Shown here in pieces: positions 55,901 to 57,089 of a DNA stretch of 64,000 bases (position 1 is its first letter; every line of letters starts with the position of its first letter). Both the position numbers and the translations under genes were made by a program. The stretch is from Bimastos eiseni (Eukaryota > Annelida > Clitellata > Crassiclitellata > Lumbricidae), in the NCBI GenBank assembly GCA_959347315.1, contig OY365813.1, positions 13,944,016-14,008,015 on the forward strand, given 5' to 3'. The notes beneath the pieces are model-generated. The model ran no database searches. It was given only the letters and a program-made list of their open reading frames with translations, and was not told the origin of the DNA.

Positions 55901-57089
55901 AAATGTTAAAATGTGCGAATGGAGAAATGGGGGTCAATGCTGTGTGTTCAATAGGCCCTACTATGCATGTGACTGCTAATCAGTGCATACACTCTGCATG
56001 TGAGACCATAGTCTCAGGTACTTCTTCTCTGTCACCAGTCACCTGCGGATGTAGTTATCATGCTTATGAGACCTTTGTTTGATTTAGACAGAGCAGCACC
56101 TTGGACAGGGTCTGAGCATTTGCTGTATAAAGGTCCTGCTACAGAGTATTTTGATGAGGAAATGTGGTCAACAGACTACCTCAATGATTGAAAATGTGCA
56201 TTTAAATGCTGCTTCATGGGTTCAGTATCAGGCTGGCATGGTCCTTACACAGGGACTTTAAGAGATGGCTCACTTATTCAAGCAGCCAGTGTGGTGAAGT
56301 ATCTCTGAACCCTTAATAGGGTTGAGGTCATTCACTCATTGAAAAAATTTACATTTACATAAAATTTTGCATTCAAAGACATTGACCGAATGACTCCTAA
56401 GTAATGATGTCATTGGCTGAATGACTATAAGTAAAGGTACAATTGGCTGAATGACTATGTAAAGATGCCATTGGGTGACTGACTCTAAGTAGAGGTGCAA
56501 TTGGCTGAATGACTAAGCAAAAGGTGCCATTGGCTGAATGATTAAGCAAAGGTGCCATTGACTGAATGACTCTAAGTAAAGGTGCCATTGGCTGAATGAT
56601 TAAGCAAAGGTGCCATTGACTGAATGACTCTAAGTAAAGGTGCCATTGGCTGAATGACTCTGTAAGTGGTTAAGTGGAGGTGCCATTGGCTGAATGACGC
56701 TAAGTAAAGGTGCCACTGGCTGAAGAACTCTACGTAAAGGTGCCTTGCTCTGAAAGAGTTGGGGTACAGTGCAGATAGCATGCATTTCGTTTTCATCAAC
56801 TAGAATTACTAATTGCTTTGTATTGACTCAGTGCATATGAAGGACTTCGTGAGTTGATAAAGTTCTCTTCTGCATTTTCAATCACAGGTCCGACAACCCG
56901 AATCTGACGAGGAGCCAAGGATCTCTGGACAGCGACGAAAAGCCGATGGACAGTGACTCCGACAGCCTCGGAGAGTACGAGGATCAGGACGCTTCCAAGT
57001 TCAACGAGGACGGATCCTTCATCGGTCTCTACACTGGAAAGCAGAAGTCGGAACCTACAACGCCGTCTGCTATGAACACATCCGTCTAA
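12945..57089 (+). CDS. L1CAM: L1-family neural cell adhesion molecule (neuroglian/L1CAM type), 24 coding exons
   Basis: Single-pass adhesion receptor that in other animals mediates homophilic and integrin-type contacts of neurons and glia and links them to the ankyrin-spectrin skeleton. Exons assembled by eye: 12945-13011, 13798-13897, 16384-16559, 17731-17925, 19238-19384, 19909-20011, 21125-21306, 22768-22899, 23698-23841, 24286-24470, 24730-24820, 25462-25755, 27103-27479, 41912-42149, 42767-42891, 44620-44911, 45328-45450, 46655-46828, 48241-48369, 50631-50804, 51515-51541, 53063-53188, 55014-55089, 56888-57089. They sum to 3,879 nt, 1,292 residues plus TAA, with no internal stop. Approximate residues: signal 1-20; Ig1 23-114; Ig2 115-228; Ig3 229-323; Ig4 324-415; Ig5 416-507; Ig6 508-605; FN3-1 to FN3-5 606-1149; linker 1150-1158; membrane helix about 1168-1190; tail to 1292. 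Two exons per Ig domain (except Ig6) and the tail motifs FGEY and FIGxY are family hallmarks. Alternative exons cannot be excluded. Confidence 0.94.
13012..13797 (+). other. L1CAM: Intron 1
   Basis: Holds the third copy of the dispersed repeat (about 13150-13330) and a GAG-rich tract (13590-13685). No other gene. Confidence 0.7.
13798..13897 (+). CDS. L1CAM: L1CAM exon 2: first half of Ig1
   Basis: Acceptor AATGCAG, donor GTGAGT; phase 1 in, phase 2 out. Encodes the B-strand cysteine of Ig1 in the context LACQADGVP, typical of I-set domains, after APQII. Confidence 0.92.
14155..14285 (+). repeat. GAT/GGT-rich microsatellite in intron 2
   Basis: Imperfect gatgat and ggtggt units, also giving a His-rich antisense ORF without coding value. 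Confidence 0.85.
15337..16135 (+). repeat. 800-bp purine-rich minisatellite in intron 2
   Basis: Degenerate units of about 27 bp such as 'gaggaaagggagg' + 'gtgagggtaaaatg', almost free of pyrimidines on + apart from isolated T. It ends close to exon 3. The large Ser/Pro/Phe ORFs on the other strand are its by-products. Confidence 0.9.
16145..16258 (+). mobile_element. tRNA-derived SINE, 3' part
   Basis: Shares 'actgcagttgcgtcgtcga' and 'gttggaagaagggcaatat' with the copies at 22336 and (reversed) 46290; ends in a TTGTA-rich tail. It lies 125 bp before exon 3. Confidence 0.75.
16384..16559 (+). CDS. L1CAM: L1CAM exon 3: second half of Ig1
   Basis: Acceptor TGTTTAG, donor GTCAGT; phase 2 in, phase 1 out. 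Carries the core Trp (YSWRKDGEP) and the F-strand signature [11 protein letters not shown] of Ig1, completing the disulphide with the cysteine from exon 2. Confidence 0.93.
17330..17613 (+). repeat. (GTGA)n microsatellite in intron 3
   Basis: About 71 uninterrupted GTGA units on the transcribed strand, so GTGAGT, a good 5' splice-site core, occurs at every unit. Thr-His-Ser-Leu repeat ORFs on the minus strand are artefacts. Confidence 0.97.
17731..17925 (+). CDS. L1CAM: L1CAM exon 4: first half of Ig2
   Basis: Acceptor TTGTAG, donor G|GTAGGT; phases 1 to 1. Encodes the lead-in [11 protein letters not shown] and the cysteine in LKIPCSPP, the L1-family Ig2 context. The usual C-strand Trp is absent (TYFGYN). 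Confidence 0.9.
17980..18175 (-). mobile_element. LINE 3' end, minus strand, intron 4
   Basis: Reverse complement of the tail found at 49690-49865: it shares 'ggcgcc', 'cacttgtagt'-like and 'aaaggcttaccc'-like blocks, next to a TTG/AAC-type microsatellite end (17993-18012). Intron 4 otherwise has no feature. Confidence 0.65.
19238..19384 (+). CDS. L1CAM: L1CAM exon 5: second half of Ig2
   Basis: Acceptor TTTGCAG, donor G|GTAAAT; phases 1 to 1. Begins GNLYFANV, which is diagnostic for the second Ig domain of L1-family proteins, and holds the F-strand cysteine in VNYMCVVNN. Confidence 0.93.
19680..19865 (+). repeat. GGT-rich microsatellite in intron 5
   Basis: Imperfect ggtggt and gatggt units ending about 45 bp before exon 6. 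Confidence 0.9.
19909..20011 (+). CDS. L1CAM: L1CAM exon 6: first half of Ig3
   Basis: Acceptor CCGCAG, donor GTGAGT; phase 1 in, phase 2 out. Encodes PVHLMWP and the B-strand cysteine in ALKCIFGGL. The acceptor lies about 50 bp after a GGT-rich repeat. Confidence 0.9.
20173..20256. repeat. Foldback of about 40-bp arms in intron 6
   Basis: The arm 'gttcccgtcgacctac...' (20174 on) is matched by '...gtaggttgacgggaac' ending at 20255, around 'acatgtgacatgt'. A few mismatches. It may be a relic of a short inverted-repeat element. Confidence 0.85.
21125..21306 (+). CDS. L1CAM: L1CAM exon 7: second half of Ig3
   Basis: Acceptor TTGACAG, donor T|GTGAGC; phase 2 in, phase 1 out. Contains the Trp ([12 protein letters not shown]) and F-strand [15 protein letters not shown]; closes with a beta strand ending in KMTVQ. 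Confidence 0.93.
22336..22580 (+). mobile_element. tRNA-derived SINE, full-length copy, intron 7
   Basis: Starts with a tRNA-like head (A-box-like 'tgaccaattgattagaag', B-box-like 'ggttcgactc' at 22403-22412), continues with the common body ('gtagagaccttgagg', 'actgcagttgcgtcgtcga') and ends in 'gcgcgttataaatgc' and a TGTAT tail. Polymerase III-type origin inferred. Confidence 0.82.
22768..22899 (+). CDS. L1CAM: L1CAM exon 8: first half of Ig4
   Basis: Acceptor TTTGTAG, donor G|GTAGGG; phases 1 to 1. Starts PPFWSKK, as in other L1 Ig4 domains, with the cysteine in [11 protein letters not shown]. The C-strand Trp is replaced (VALFINGAP). The last about 25 nt plus the donor recur as degenerate tandem copies in intron 8. 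Confidence 0.9.
22875..23400 (+). repeat. Degenerate minisatellite derived from the exon 8 donor junction
   Basis: Units of about 37 bp resembling 'atcaatggtgtgcccatt' + 'agtggtaagggtcctttc' recur from the exon 8 end through much of intron 8. The true exon end (atcaatggggcacccattgatg|gtaggg) is the first unit. Several units keep GGTAAG. A 60-bp LINE trace (23085-23150) interrupts the array. Confidence 0.75.
23698..23841 (+). CDS. L1CAM: L1CAM exon 9: second half of Ig4
   Basis: Acceptor TTTTGCAG, donor G|GTTTGT; phases 1 to 1. F-strand cysteine in [13 protein letters not shown] and G strand LTNVILKVN. The donor is weaker than its neighbours. Confidence 0.9.
24286..24470 (+). CDS. L1CAM: L1CAM exon 10: first part of Ig5
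   Basis: Acceptor ATTTCAG, donor GAG|GTCCAA; phase 1 in, phase 0 out. Encodes [13 protein letters not shown], the Trp in ITWSRG and the E-strand HPSGTLEIE of an I-set domain. Confidence 0.9.
24730..24820 (+). CDS. L1CAM: L1CAM exon 11: end of Ig5
   Basis: Acceptor TAACAG, donor T|GTGAGT; phase 0 in, phase 1 out. Encodes the F strand [14 protein letters not shown] and the G strand ARLTVR. Confidence 0.92.
25215..25410 (-). mobile_element. LINE 3' end, minus strand, intron 11
   Basis: Minus reading gives ...[19 protein letters not shown] and [16 protein letters not shown], an RT C-terminal segment, with the tail 'atatagcgcttcttt' (antisense) at 25243. Confidence 0.75.
25462..25755 (+). CDS. 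L1CAM: L1CAM exon 12: whole Ig6
   Basis: Acceptor CTCTTCAG, donor G|GTGAGT; phases 1 to 1. A single exon encodes the full sixth Ig domain: cysteine in [11 protein letters not shown], Trp in [11 protein letters not shown] strand [14 protein letters not shown]. No RGD is present here, unlike some vertebrate L1 proteins. Confidence 0.93.
26398..26762. mobile_element. hAT-like MITE, older copy, intron 12
   Basis: Related over its length to 48610-49064: it shares 'gagccaaatagtgg', 'tattcggccgaatag' and 'gaatagtggtcat', and ends '...attcggtacagcccta'. The left end is degraded and no clear duplication is seen. Confidence 0.75.
26825..27025 (+). repeat. Degenerate tandem repeat before exon 13
   Basis: Imperfect 26-28-bp units containing 'ggggattttgtcatagt' and 'gggagtttgt'. 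It ends about 75 bp before the acceptor. Confidence 0.65.
27103..27479 (+). CDS. L1CAM: L1CAM exon 13: FN3-1 and start of FN3-2
   Basis: Acceptor ATTCACAG, donor GAG|GTTAGT; phase 1 in, phase 0 out. Encodes a full FN3 domain ([26 protein letters not shown]), then the L1-type junction [11 protein letters not shown] and the FN3-2 B strand ending IVWE. The intron that follows contains the Polinton. Confidence 0.93.
27506..27565 (+). repeat. (TG)n microsatellite, left flank of Polinton
   Basis: About 30 TG units. Its last six bases form the target-site duplication. The same repeat resumes at 41167. Confidence 0.97.
27566..27833 (+). repeat. Polinton left terminal inverted repeat
   Basis: Pairs with 40927-41166 in reverse. 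The outer 155 or so positions differ at only about five sites by eye; the inner part has small indels. It includes small palindromes (ttgacc...ggtcaa near 27596-27615). The TIR begins AG, as usual for Polintons. Confidence 0.96.
27905..31253 (+). pseudogene. Polinton protein-primed DNA polymerase B, broken
   Basis: Replicative polymerase of the element, priming from a terminal protein. In order: a SAP-like N-terminal segment (27905-28060), a conserved N-terminal region around [14 protein letters not shown] (28592 on), a Cys/His cluster (HYCKRC...C, about 29095-29160), exonuclease motif I as YADFES (near 29258), an HNH-like [11 protein letters not shown]...C (about 29604-29650), exonuclease III-type [11 protein letters not shown], and polymerase motif C read as FTDMDS (about 30781-30798) in place of the usual DTDS. 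Damage: in-phase TGA at 28001-28003 and 29493-29495, TAG at 30332-30334, TAA at 30807-30809, and frame changes near 28400, 29210 and 29680 with further stops between 29860 and 30040. It cannot encode an active enzyme. Codon use is AT-rich compared with the host exons. Confidence 0.95.
31254..31672 (+). pseudogene. Polinton adenovirus-type cysteine protease, frame-broken
   Basis: Maturation protease of the Ulp1/adenain family, expected to process virion proteins. The His (THW, about 31445), Asp (HFDSYG, about 31485), Gln (IQPNGEVF) and nucleophile Cys (FCGHLC, about 31588) are all visible in the ORF 31376-31672. The N-terminal portion is in another frame and meets a stop at about 31365, so one small indel separates the two parts. 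It follows the polymerase directly, as in other Polintons. Confidence 0.88.
31695..32877 (+). pseudogene. Fibre-like gene with tandem discoidin (F5/8C)-like domains, frame-broken
   Basis: Three overlapping ORFs. The first (31695-31973) encodes a 92-residue segment with [20 protein letters not shown], a pattern seen in trimeric phage and viral fibre stalks. It overlaps the second (31970-32629) by ATGA. The second begins a discoidin-like domain ([26 protein letters not shown]) and the start of a second one ([18 protein letters not shown]). The third frame (to 32877) supplies the rest of the second domain and ends [12 protein letters not shown]5/8C-type modules bind glycans or lipids, so a surface attachment role is likely but inferred. 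At least one frame change near 32625 breaks it; the 31970 overlap may be a second break or a true gene boundary. Confidence 0.75.
32916..33218 (-). CDS. Polinton hypothetical protein, 100 residues
   Basis: Intact minus-strand ORF starting MGTRKF, acidic, with no membrane segment or motif that I recognise. It is the first gene after the convergent fibre gene (38 bp between the stops) and the last of the minus-strand virion block. AT-rich codon use matches the element. Confidence 0.6.
   Translation of the reverse strand: MGTRKFIDFESLEEDVVHTVKTKQYLYGTVGYFYLITVEAPDETEYYMSVFEGSWDMPIHDKLETDKTFTFTKTRIETEPGYSTSYIVVSGDNEVVDLVV
33241..33588 (-). CDS. Polinton SAP-like/NUMOD1-like protein
   Basis: Intact, 115 residues. 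The N-terminal [16 protein letters not shown]...LVEKGIL resembles a SAP-type helix-extended-loop-helix. The C-terminal half ([20 protein letters not shown]...[13 protein letters not shown]) fits NUMOD1, a DNA-binding module known from homing endonucleases. No nuclease domain is attached. A regulatory or packaging role on DNA is inferred only. Confidence 0.65.
   Translation of the reverse strand: MNLPQLISLLKENGIKPSYINKPEMLRVLVEKGILSESELKAPVKETKHVLPESEHLKTIRNNPMRVEILDTDTNETVVYPSLYKASMALKVGANTIRRSNGKVWRNGYEIKMLT
33613..34916 (-). pseudogene. Polinton major capsid protein (double jelly-roll type), broken
   Basis: Largest minus-strand gene. Its 278-residue N-terminal ORF (34080-34916) starts [13 protein letters not shown] and contains the [13 protein letters not shown] and [15 protein letters not shown] segments characteristic of Polinton capsid proteins. 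A frame change near 34085-34140 moves the reading to the ORF ending at 33907-33909, where an in-phase TAG interrupts it. The C-terminal piece (33613-33852) follows in phase and ends KMSIVY. It would form the icosahedral shell. Assignment rests on recognised family segments and on position beside the minor capsid genes. Confidence 0.87.
34927..35405 (-). pseudogene. Polinton small virion-type protein, two overlapping frames
   Basis: ORF 35187-35405 starts [19 protein letters not shown], is basic and has an Ala-rich amphipathic stretch ([20 protein letters not shown]). ORF 34927-35190 overlaps it by 4 nt and contains two related LSxxSxxALKGLIxPxGNT repeats. The content suggests one interrupted gene. 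It is possibly a small structural protein like adenoviral core or cement proteins; this is inference. Confidence 0.55.
35413..36338 (-). pseudogene. Polinton conserved protein of the DUF8207 type, broken
   Basis: An N-terminal coiled segment of about 100 residues (36338 to about 36026) ends at a stop. A middle part with [15 protein letters not shown] and IPGLWE is open in a second stretch (about 35980-35800). The C-terminal part (35413-35829) reads [20 protein letters not shown]...[18 protein letters not shown]. These blocks are the conserved parts of a Polinton family known only by domain name (DUF8207, from memory). Function unknown; at least two interruptions. Confidence 0.68.
36363..36903 (-). 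pseudogene. Polinton membrane-associated coiled protein, one frame break
   Basis: Begins [20 protein letters not shown] (helical), breaks frame at about 36773-36790, and continues with two hydrophobic stretches ([38 protein letters not shown]). A charged helical tail containing [19 protein letters not shown] follows. The arrangement of an N-terminal helix, paired membrane segments and an EF-hand-like acidic tail is common in Polinton gene sets. Role not known. Confidence 0.65.
36945..37337 (-). CDS. Polinton hypothetical protein, 130 residues
   Basis: Intact ORF starting [12 protein letters not shown], rich in aromatic residues and cysteines (four or more Cys), with no membrane segment. It overlaps no other recognised gene beyond about 40 nt of the next leader. 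I do not recognise the family. Its length and position in the minus-strand block suggest a virion or assembly gene. Confidence 0.55.
   Translation of the reverse strand: MFHYPSHKTEKFTRIQPRSVTWKACEGMWDVKYRPQRQMGGLRWEFFAQEAITIYSHETVVLPCFIRMTKGSCKASLHQELIEAGCHLLCDTVTGATEEILPDILNYRDLGTVTINEEDSFCYVDYRVNE
37382..37958 (-). pseudogene. Polinton minor virion protein with hydrophobic segment, broken
   Basis: Frame one (37758-37958) starts [12 protein letters not shown] and contains [15 protein letters not shown]. Frame two (37552-37761) has [41 protein letters not shown] third stretch, ending at 37382, has repeated GxGLYL motifs and ends NIPLLGLLL. Together these resemble the membrane-active minor capsid/pX-like component of Polintons and adenoviruses; the functional link is inferred. 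Two frame changes (near 37760 and 37560). Confidence 0.68.
37971..38786 (-). pseudogene. Polinton penton-like minor capsid protein, single nonsense codon
   Basis: Two ORFs (38394-38786 and 37971-38360) lie in the same phase, separated only by an in-frame TAG at 38394-38396. The first contains [20 protein letters not shown] and [14 protein letters not shown]; the second [20 protein letters not shown] and [10 protein letters not shown]. These are signatures of the single jelly-roll protein that occupies the fivefold vertices. One point mutation is enough to explain the break. Confidence 0.87.
38826..39584 (-). pseudogene. Polinton A32/FtsK-HerA-type DNA-packaging ATPase, two nonsense codons
   Basis: Walker [11 protein letters not shown] (about 39460-39500) in the N-terminal ORF, Walker [12 protein letters not shown] (about 39130-39165), and the family segment [19 protein letters not shown]. 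The frame is conserved throughout, but TGA at 39402-39404 and TAA at 38898-38900 interrupt it. The C-terminal extension continues in phase to a TAA at 38826-38828. It would translocate DNA into capsids. Confidence 0.9.
39615..40143 (+). pseudogene. Zinc-ribbon plus phospholipase A2-like protein, C-terminal frame change
   Basis: ORF 39615-40061 starts [14 protein letters not shown] with a CxxC...CxxC zinc ribbon (second pair [10 protein letters not shown]), then a PLA2-like module: [12 protein letters not shown] (calcium-loop-like GPG) and [16 protein letters not shown], where HD..Y matches the catalytic His-Asp of parvoviral VP1-type PLA2. The remaining C-terminal stretch (LGLGLKKP) is in another frame up to about 40143, so a small indel near 40055 truncates it. 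In parvoviruses this enzyme helps virions leave endosomes; the role here is inferred. Confidence 0.82.
40137..40926 (+). pseudogene. Polinton retroviral-type integrase with chromodomain, frame-broken
   Basis: rve-fold DDE transposase. D1 is in WAADLVDM, D2 in VWVDKSKEF and E in [10 protein letters not shown], all intact in the 218-residue ORF (40161-40817). After the stop at 40815-40817 a second frame encodes a chromodomain (SLVKWLGHP...[10 protein letters not shown]) that ends at 40924-40926 just before the TIR. No ATG was found near the N terminus; the frame is open upstream to at least 40137. Chromodomains can direct integration to marked chromatin. Confidence 0.92.
40927..41166 (-). repeat. 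Polinton right terminal inverted repeat
   Basis: Reverse-complement match to the left TIR, ending ...CTACTACT at 41166 directly before the TGTGTG duplication. It begins immediately after the chromodomain stop of the integrase (40924-40926). Confidence 0.96.
41167..41233 (+). repeat. (TG)n microsatellite, right flank of Polinton
   Basis: About 33 TG units beginning with the TGTGTG duplicate. Before insertion, the two flanks would have been one array of about 120 bp. Confidence 0.97.
41670..41828 (-). mobile_element. tRNA-derived SINE, minus strand, intron 13
   Basis: Tail-less copy: the reverse strand begins 'tggcacagtggctgatcgg' and contains the body 'gtgtagggaccttgatcaag'. It ends about 80 bp before exon 14, inside the intron remnant downstream of the Polinton. 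Confidence 0.8.
41912..42149 (+). CDS. L1CAM: L1CAM exon 14: rest of FN3-2
   Basis: Acceptor ATGTGCAG, donor A|GTAGGT; phase 0 in, phase 1 out. Continues FN3-2 with [20 protein letters not shown], the F strand [10 protein letters not shown] and the closing YSGEG that marks this domain in L1 proteins. It joins in phase to exon 13 across the 14.4-kb intron. Confidence 0.92.
42300..42445 (+). mobile_element. LINE 3' end, intron 14
   Basis: Reading [20 protein letters not shown], a decayed RT C-terminal 'WNxLPxxL' segment, followed by GATA/GGAT repeats. Confidence 0.6.
42445..42565 (+). repeat. (GGAT)n microsatellite
   Basis: About 120 bp of ggat units with a few variants. Confidence 0.95.
42767..42891 (+). 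CDS. L1CAM: L1CAM exon 15: first half of FN3-3
   Basis: Acceptor TTGCAG, donor CGG|GTGATT; phase 1 in, phase 0 out. Encodes [20 protein letters not shown] and [18 protein letters not shown], very close to the family's FN3-3 consensus (GELLNGS, RGFFRGY). Confidence 0.93.
42996..43214 (-). mobile_element. tRNA-derived SINE, minus strand, intron 15
   Basis: The reverse strand starts 'gtgtggcacggtggccgat' (tRNA-like head) and runs through the shared body to 'gttggaagaagggcagtat'. Confidence 0.85.
43690..44330 (-). mobile_element. LINE RT C terminus and 3' UTR, minus strand, intron 15
   Basis: Minus ORF 43989-44291 reads [10 protein letters not shown]...[24 protein letters not shown], then RYYVGPSE, the C-terminal 'LQKRAIR...YKxxNxxLPxxF...GPxxWN' region of a non-LTR reverse transcriptase of a different type from the CR1-like tails. 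The conserved WN is disrupted by a stop. Flanked by CATA repeats at 43250-43580 and 44420-44460. Confidence 0.72.
44620..44911 (+). CDS. L1CAM: L1CAM exon 16: second half of FN3-3 with Arg/His-rich insert
   Basis: Acceptor TTTCTAG, donor G|GTTGGT; phase 0 in, phase 1 out. Starts IELWRT and ends with the family's EFNSPEG. Between them lies a run of five CGT Arg codons (44734-44748) followed by HHDHHHR (44749-44769), flanked by acidic PEEQEVEP and Ser-rich RSSSP. The RRRR fits a furin-type site. FN3-3 is where vertebrate L1 and NgCAM are processed. Confidence 0.88.
44950..45290 (+). repeat. AT-rich tandem repeat in intron 16
   Basis: Units of 'ttagatttgattttatt' type fill nearly the whole intron. 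Confidence 0.9.
45328..45450 (+). CDS. L1CAM: L1CAM exon 17: first half of FN3-4
   Basis: Acceptor ATTGAAG, donor G|GTTAGT; phases 1 to 1. Encodes [10 protein letters not shown], the core Trp in [10 protein letters not shown] and AYELEYRVG. An earlier GT (45446) is possible, but only 45451 keeps phase with exon 18. Confidence 0.88.
46290..46505 (-). mobile_element. tRNA-derived SINE, minus strand, intron 17
   Basis: Best-preserved minus copy: the reverse strand begins 'gtgtggcacggtagctgat', has B-box-like 'gggttcgatcc' (46432-46442 reversed), and ends 'ggaagaagggtaatatcaa'. Confidence 0.87.
46655..46828 (+). CDS. L1CAM: L1CAM exon 18: second half of FN3-4
   Basis: Acceptor TTGGTCAG, donor G|GTAAGA; phases 1 to 1. 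Encodes [20 protein letters not shown], the 'L.L...T.Y...V.A' block of an FN3 domain, then GGGIGEP. Confidence 0.9.
46829..48240 (+). other. L1CAM: Intron 18
   Basis: Contains a decayed LINE tail trace (46980-47070, antisense 'atttatataataacgcc'), GAT/ATT microsatellites (47215-47250, 47450-47580, 47855-47975) and nothing coding. Confidence 0.6.
48241..48369 (+). CDS. L1CAM: L1CAM exon 19: first half of FN3-5
   Basis: Acceptor TGTTACAG, donor G|GTACAT; phases 1 to 1. Encodes [29 protein letters not shown] and FYVEYRPYG, matching the fifth FN3 domain of L1 proteins. Confidence 0.9.
48541..49205 (+). mobile_element. LINE 3' end split by a MITE, intron 19
   Basis: 48541-48609 and 49065-49205 form one RT C-terminal segment (LPPSW..., then [14 protein letters not shown]) with the tail 'gcgttatataaatacc', interrupted by the hAT-like MITE. 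Confidence 0.7.
48610..49064. mobile_element. hAT-like MITE with 8-bp target duplication
   Basis: 455 bp; ends 'gagggctgcaccgaatatt' and (reversed) 'aagggctgtaccgaatagg'; flanked by CTTAGGAC at 48602-48609 and 49065-49072. No transposase. Eight-base duplications are typical of hAT elements. Confidence 0.85.
49320..49970 (+). mobile_element. LINE RT C terminus with (TTA)n tail, intron 19
   Basis: Reads [23 protein letters not shown], then decayed sequence to 'ggcgccttataaatctttg' and a (TTA)n run at 49885-49965. Same family as the minus fragment at 17980-18175. Confidence 0.8.
50218..50304 (-). repeat. Inverted plus direct partial copy of the exon 20 end
   Basis: 50218-50267 is the reverse complement of the last 50 nt of exon 20 (about 50753-50801) apart from a 3-nt difference. 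50266-50304 repeats 'cgcaaccac' and 'gtctacgtcggtgaagat' in the forward direction. The two parts also pair with each other. Confidence 0.9.
50631..50804 (+). CDS. L1CAM: L1CAM exon 20: second half of FN3-5
   Basis: Acceptor TCTTTTAG, donor A|GTGAGT; phases 1 to 1. Encodes [20 protein letters not shown], the FN3 E-F strands, then VWTVYVGED. The last about 50 nt also occur inverted in the preceding intron at 50218-50267. Confidence 0.9.
51515..51541 (+). CDS. L1CAM: L1CAM exon 21: 27-nt micro-exon (extracellular linker)
   Basis: Acceptor TTTACAG, donor G|GTGAGT; phases 1 to 1, so it can be skipped without changing frame. Encodes a linker of about nine residues (GGAQPETP) between FN3-5 and the membrane-proximal segment. 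Assigned because both splice sites are strong and phase is kept; it could be an alternative exon. Confidence 0.72.
51910..52797 (+). repeat. 30-bp minisatellite, intron 21
   Basis: About 29 monomers of 'tcattcagccaatggcacct' + 'ttacttagag', with three monomer types that recur in order (about 90-bp higher-order unit). Period 30 keeps a reading frame open without meaning. Confidence 0.95.
53063..53188 (+). CDS. L1CAM: L1CAM exon 22: transmembrane helix
   Basis: Acceptor GTTGCAG, donor G|GTAAGT; phases 1 to 1. Encodes [18 protein letters not shown] and a further hydrophobic stretch, a helix of about 23 residues ended by the basic stop-transfer RRSRG and then DVYP, the L1-type juxtamembrane order. 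Confidence 0.95.
53501..53980. mobile_element. Inverted-repeat element with 42-bp ends, intron 22
   Basis: 480 bp bounded by 'atgcccgtctgcctactga' + 'cctaggtgcc...' (53501-53542) and its reverse complement (53939-53980) with one mismatch. It carries an inner palindrome 'ggttcatgcaaccttgcatg' near 53539. No clear target duplication. Confidence 0.82.
55014..55089 (+). CDS. L1CAM: L1CAM exon 23: membrane-proximal cytoplasmic tail
   Basis: Acceptor GTTAG, donor CC|GTAAGT; phase 1 in, phase 2 out. Encodes VYEKEK and then PFGEYTAP. The EKE and FGEY elements are conserved in L1-family tails. The boundary after FGEY is where the vertebrate neuronal mini-exon RSLE sits; none is seen in this join. Confidence 0.9.
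55455..55650 (-). mobile_element. tRNA-derived SINE, minus strand, decayed, intron 23
   Basis: Shares 'gaaggacttgctcaaagtcc' (reversed body) and 'gcgcaattgc'-like blocks with the other copies; the head is eroded. Confidence 0.65.
55640..55915 (+). mobile_element. LINE 3' end, intron 23
   Basis: [20 protein letters not shown] is the conserved RT C-terminal block, followed by [13 protein letters not shown] and 'ggacgctatataaatg'. Best preserved of the tails in the window. Confidence 0.88.
56391..56755 (-). repeat. 30-bp minisatellite, inverted orientation, intron 23
   Basis: About 12 monomers of 'aagtaaaggtgccattggct' + 'gaatgactct', the reverse complement of the intron 21 monomer. Confidence 0.95.
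56888..57089 (+). CDS. L1CAM: L1CAM exon 24: distal cytoplasmic tail, ankyrin-binding region and stop
   Basis: Acceptor ATCACAG; phase 2 in; TAA at 57087-57089. Encodes [13 protein letters not shown], an acidic segment and [19 protein letters not shown] (57018-57032) is in the place of the family's FIGQY ankyrin-binding motif, whose tyrosine is phosphorylated to release ankyrin. The protein ends TSV, a possible class I PDZ ligand; NrCAM is known to end in a PDZ ligand too. Confidence 0.95.
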
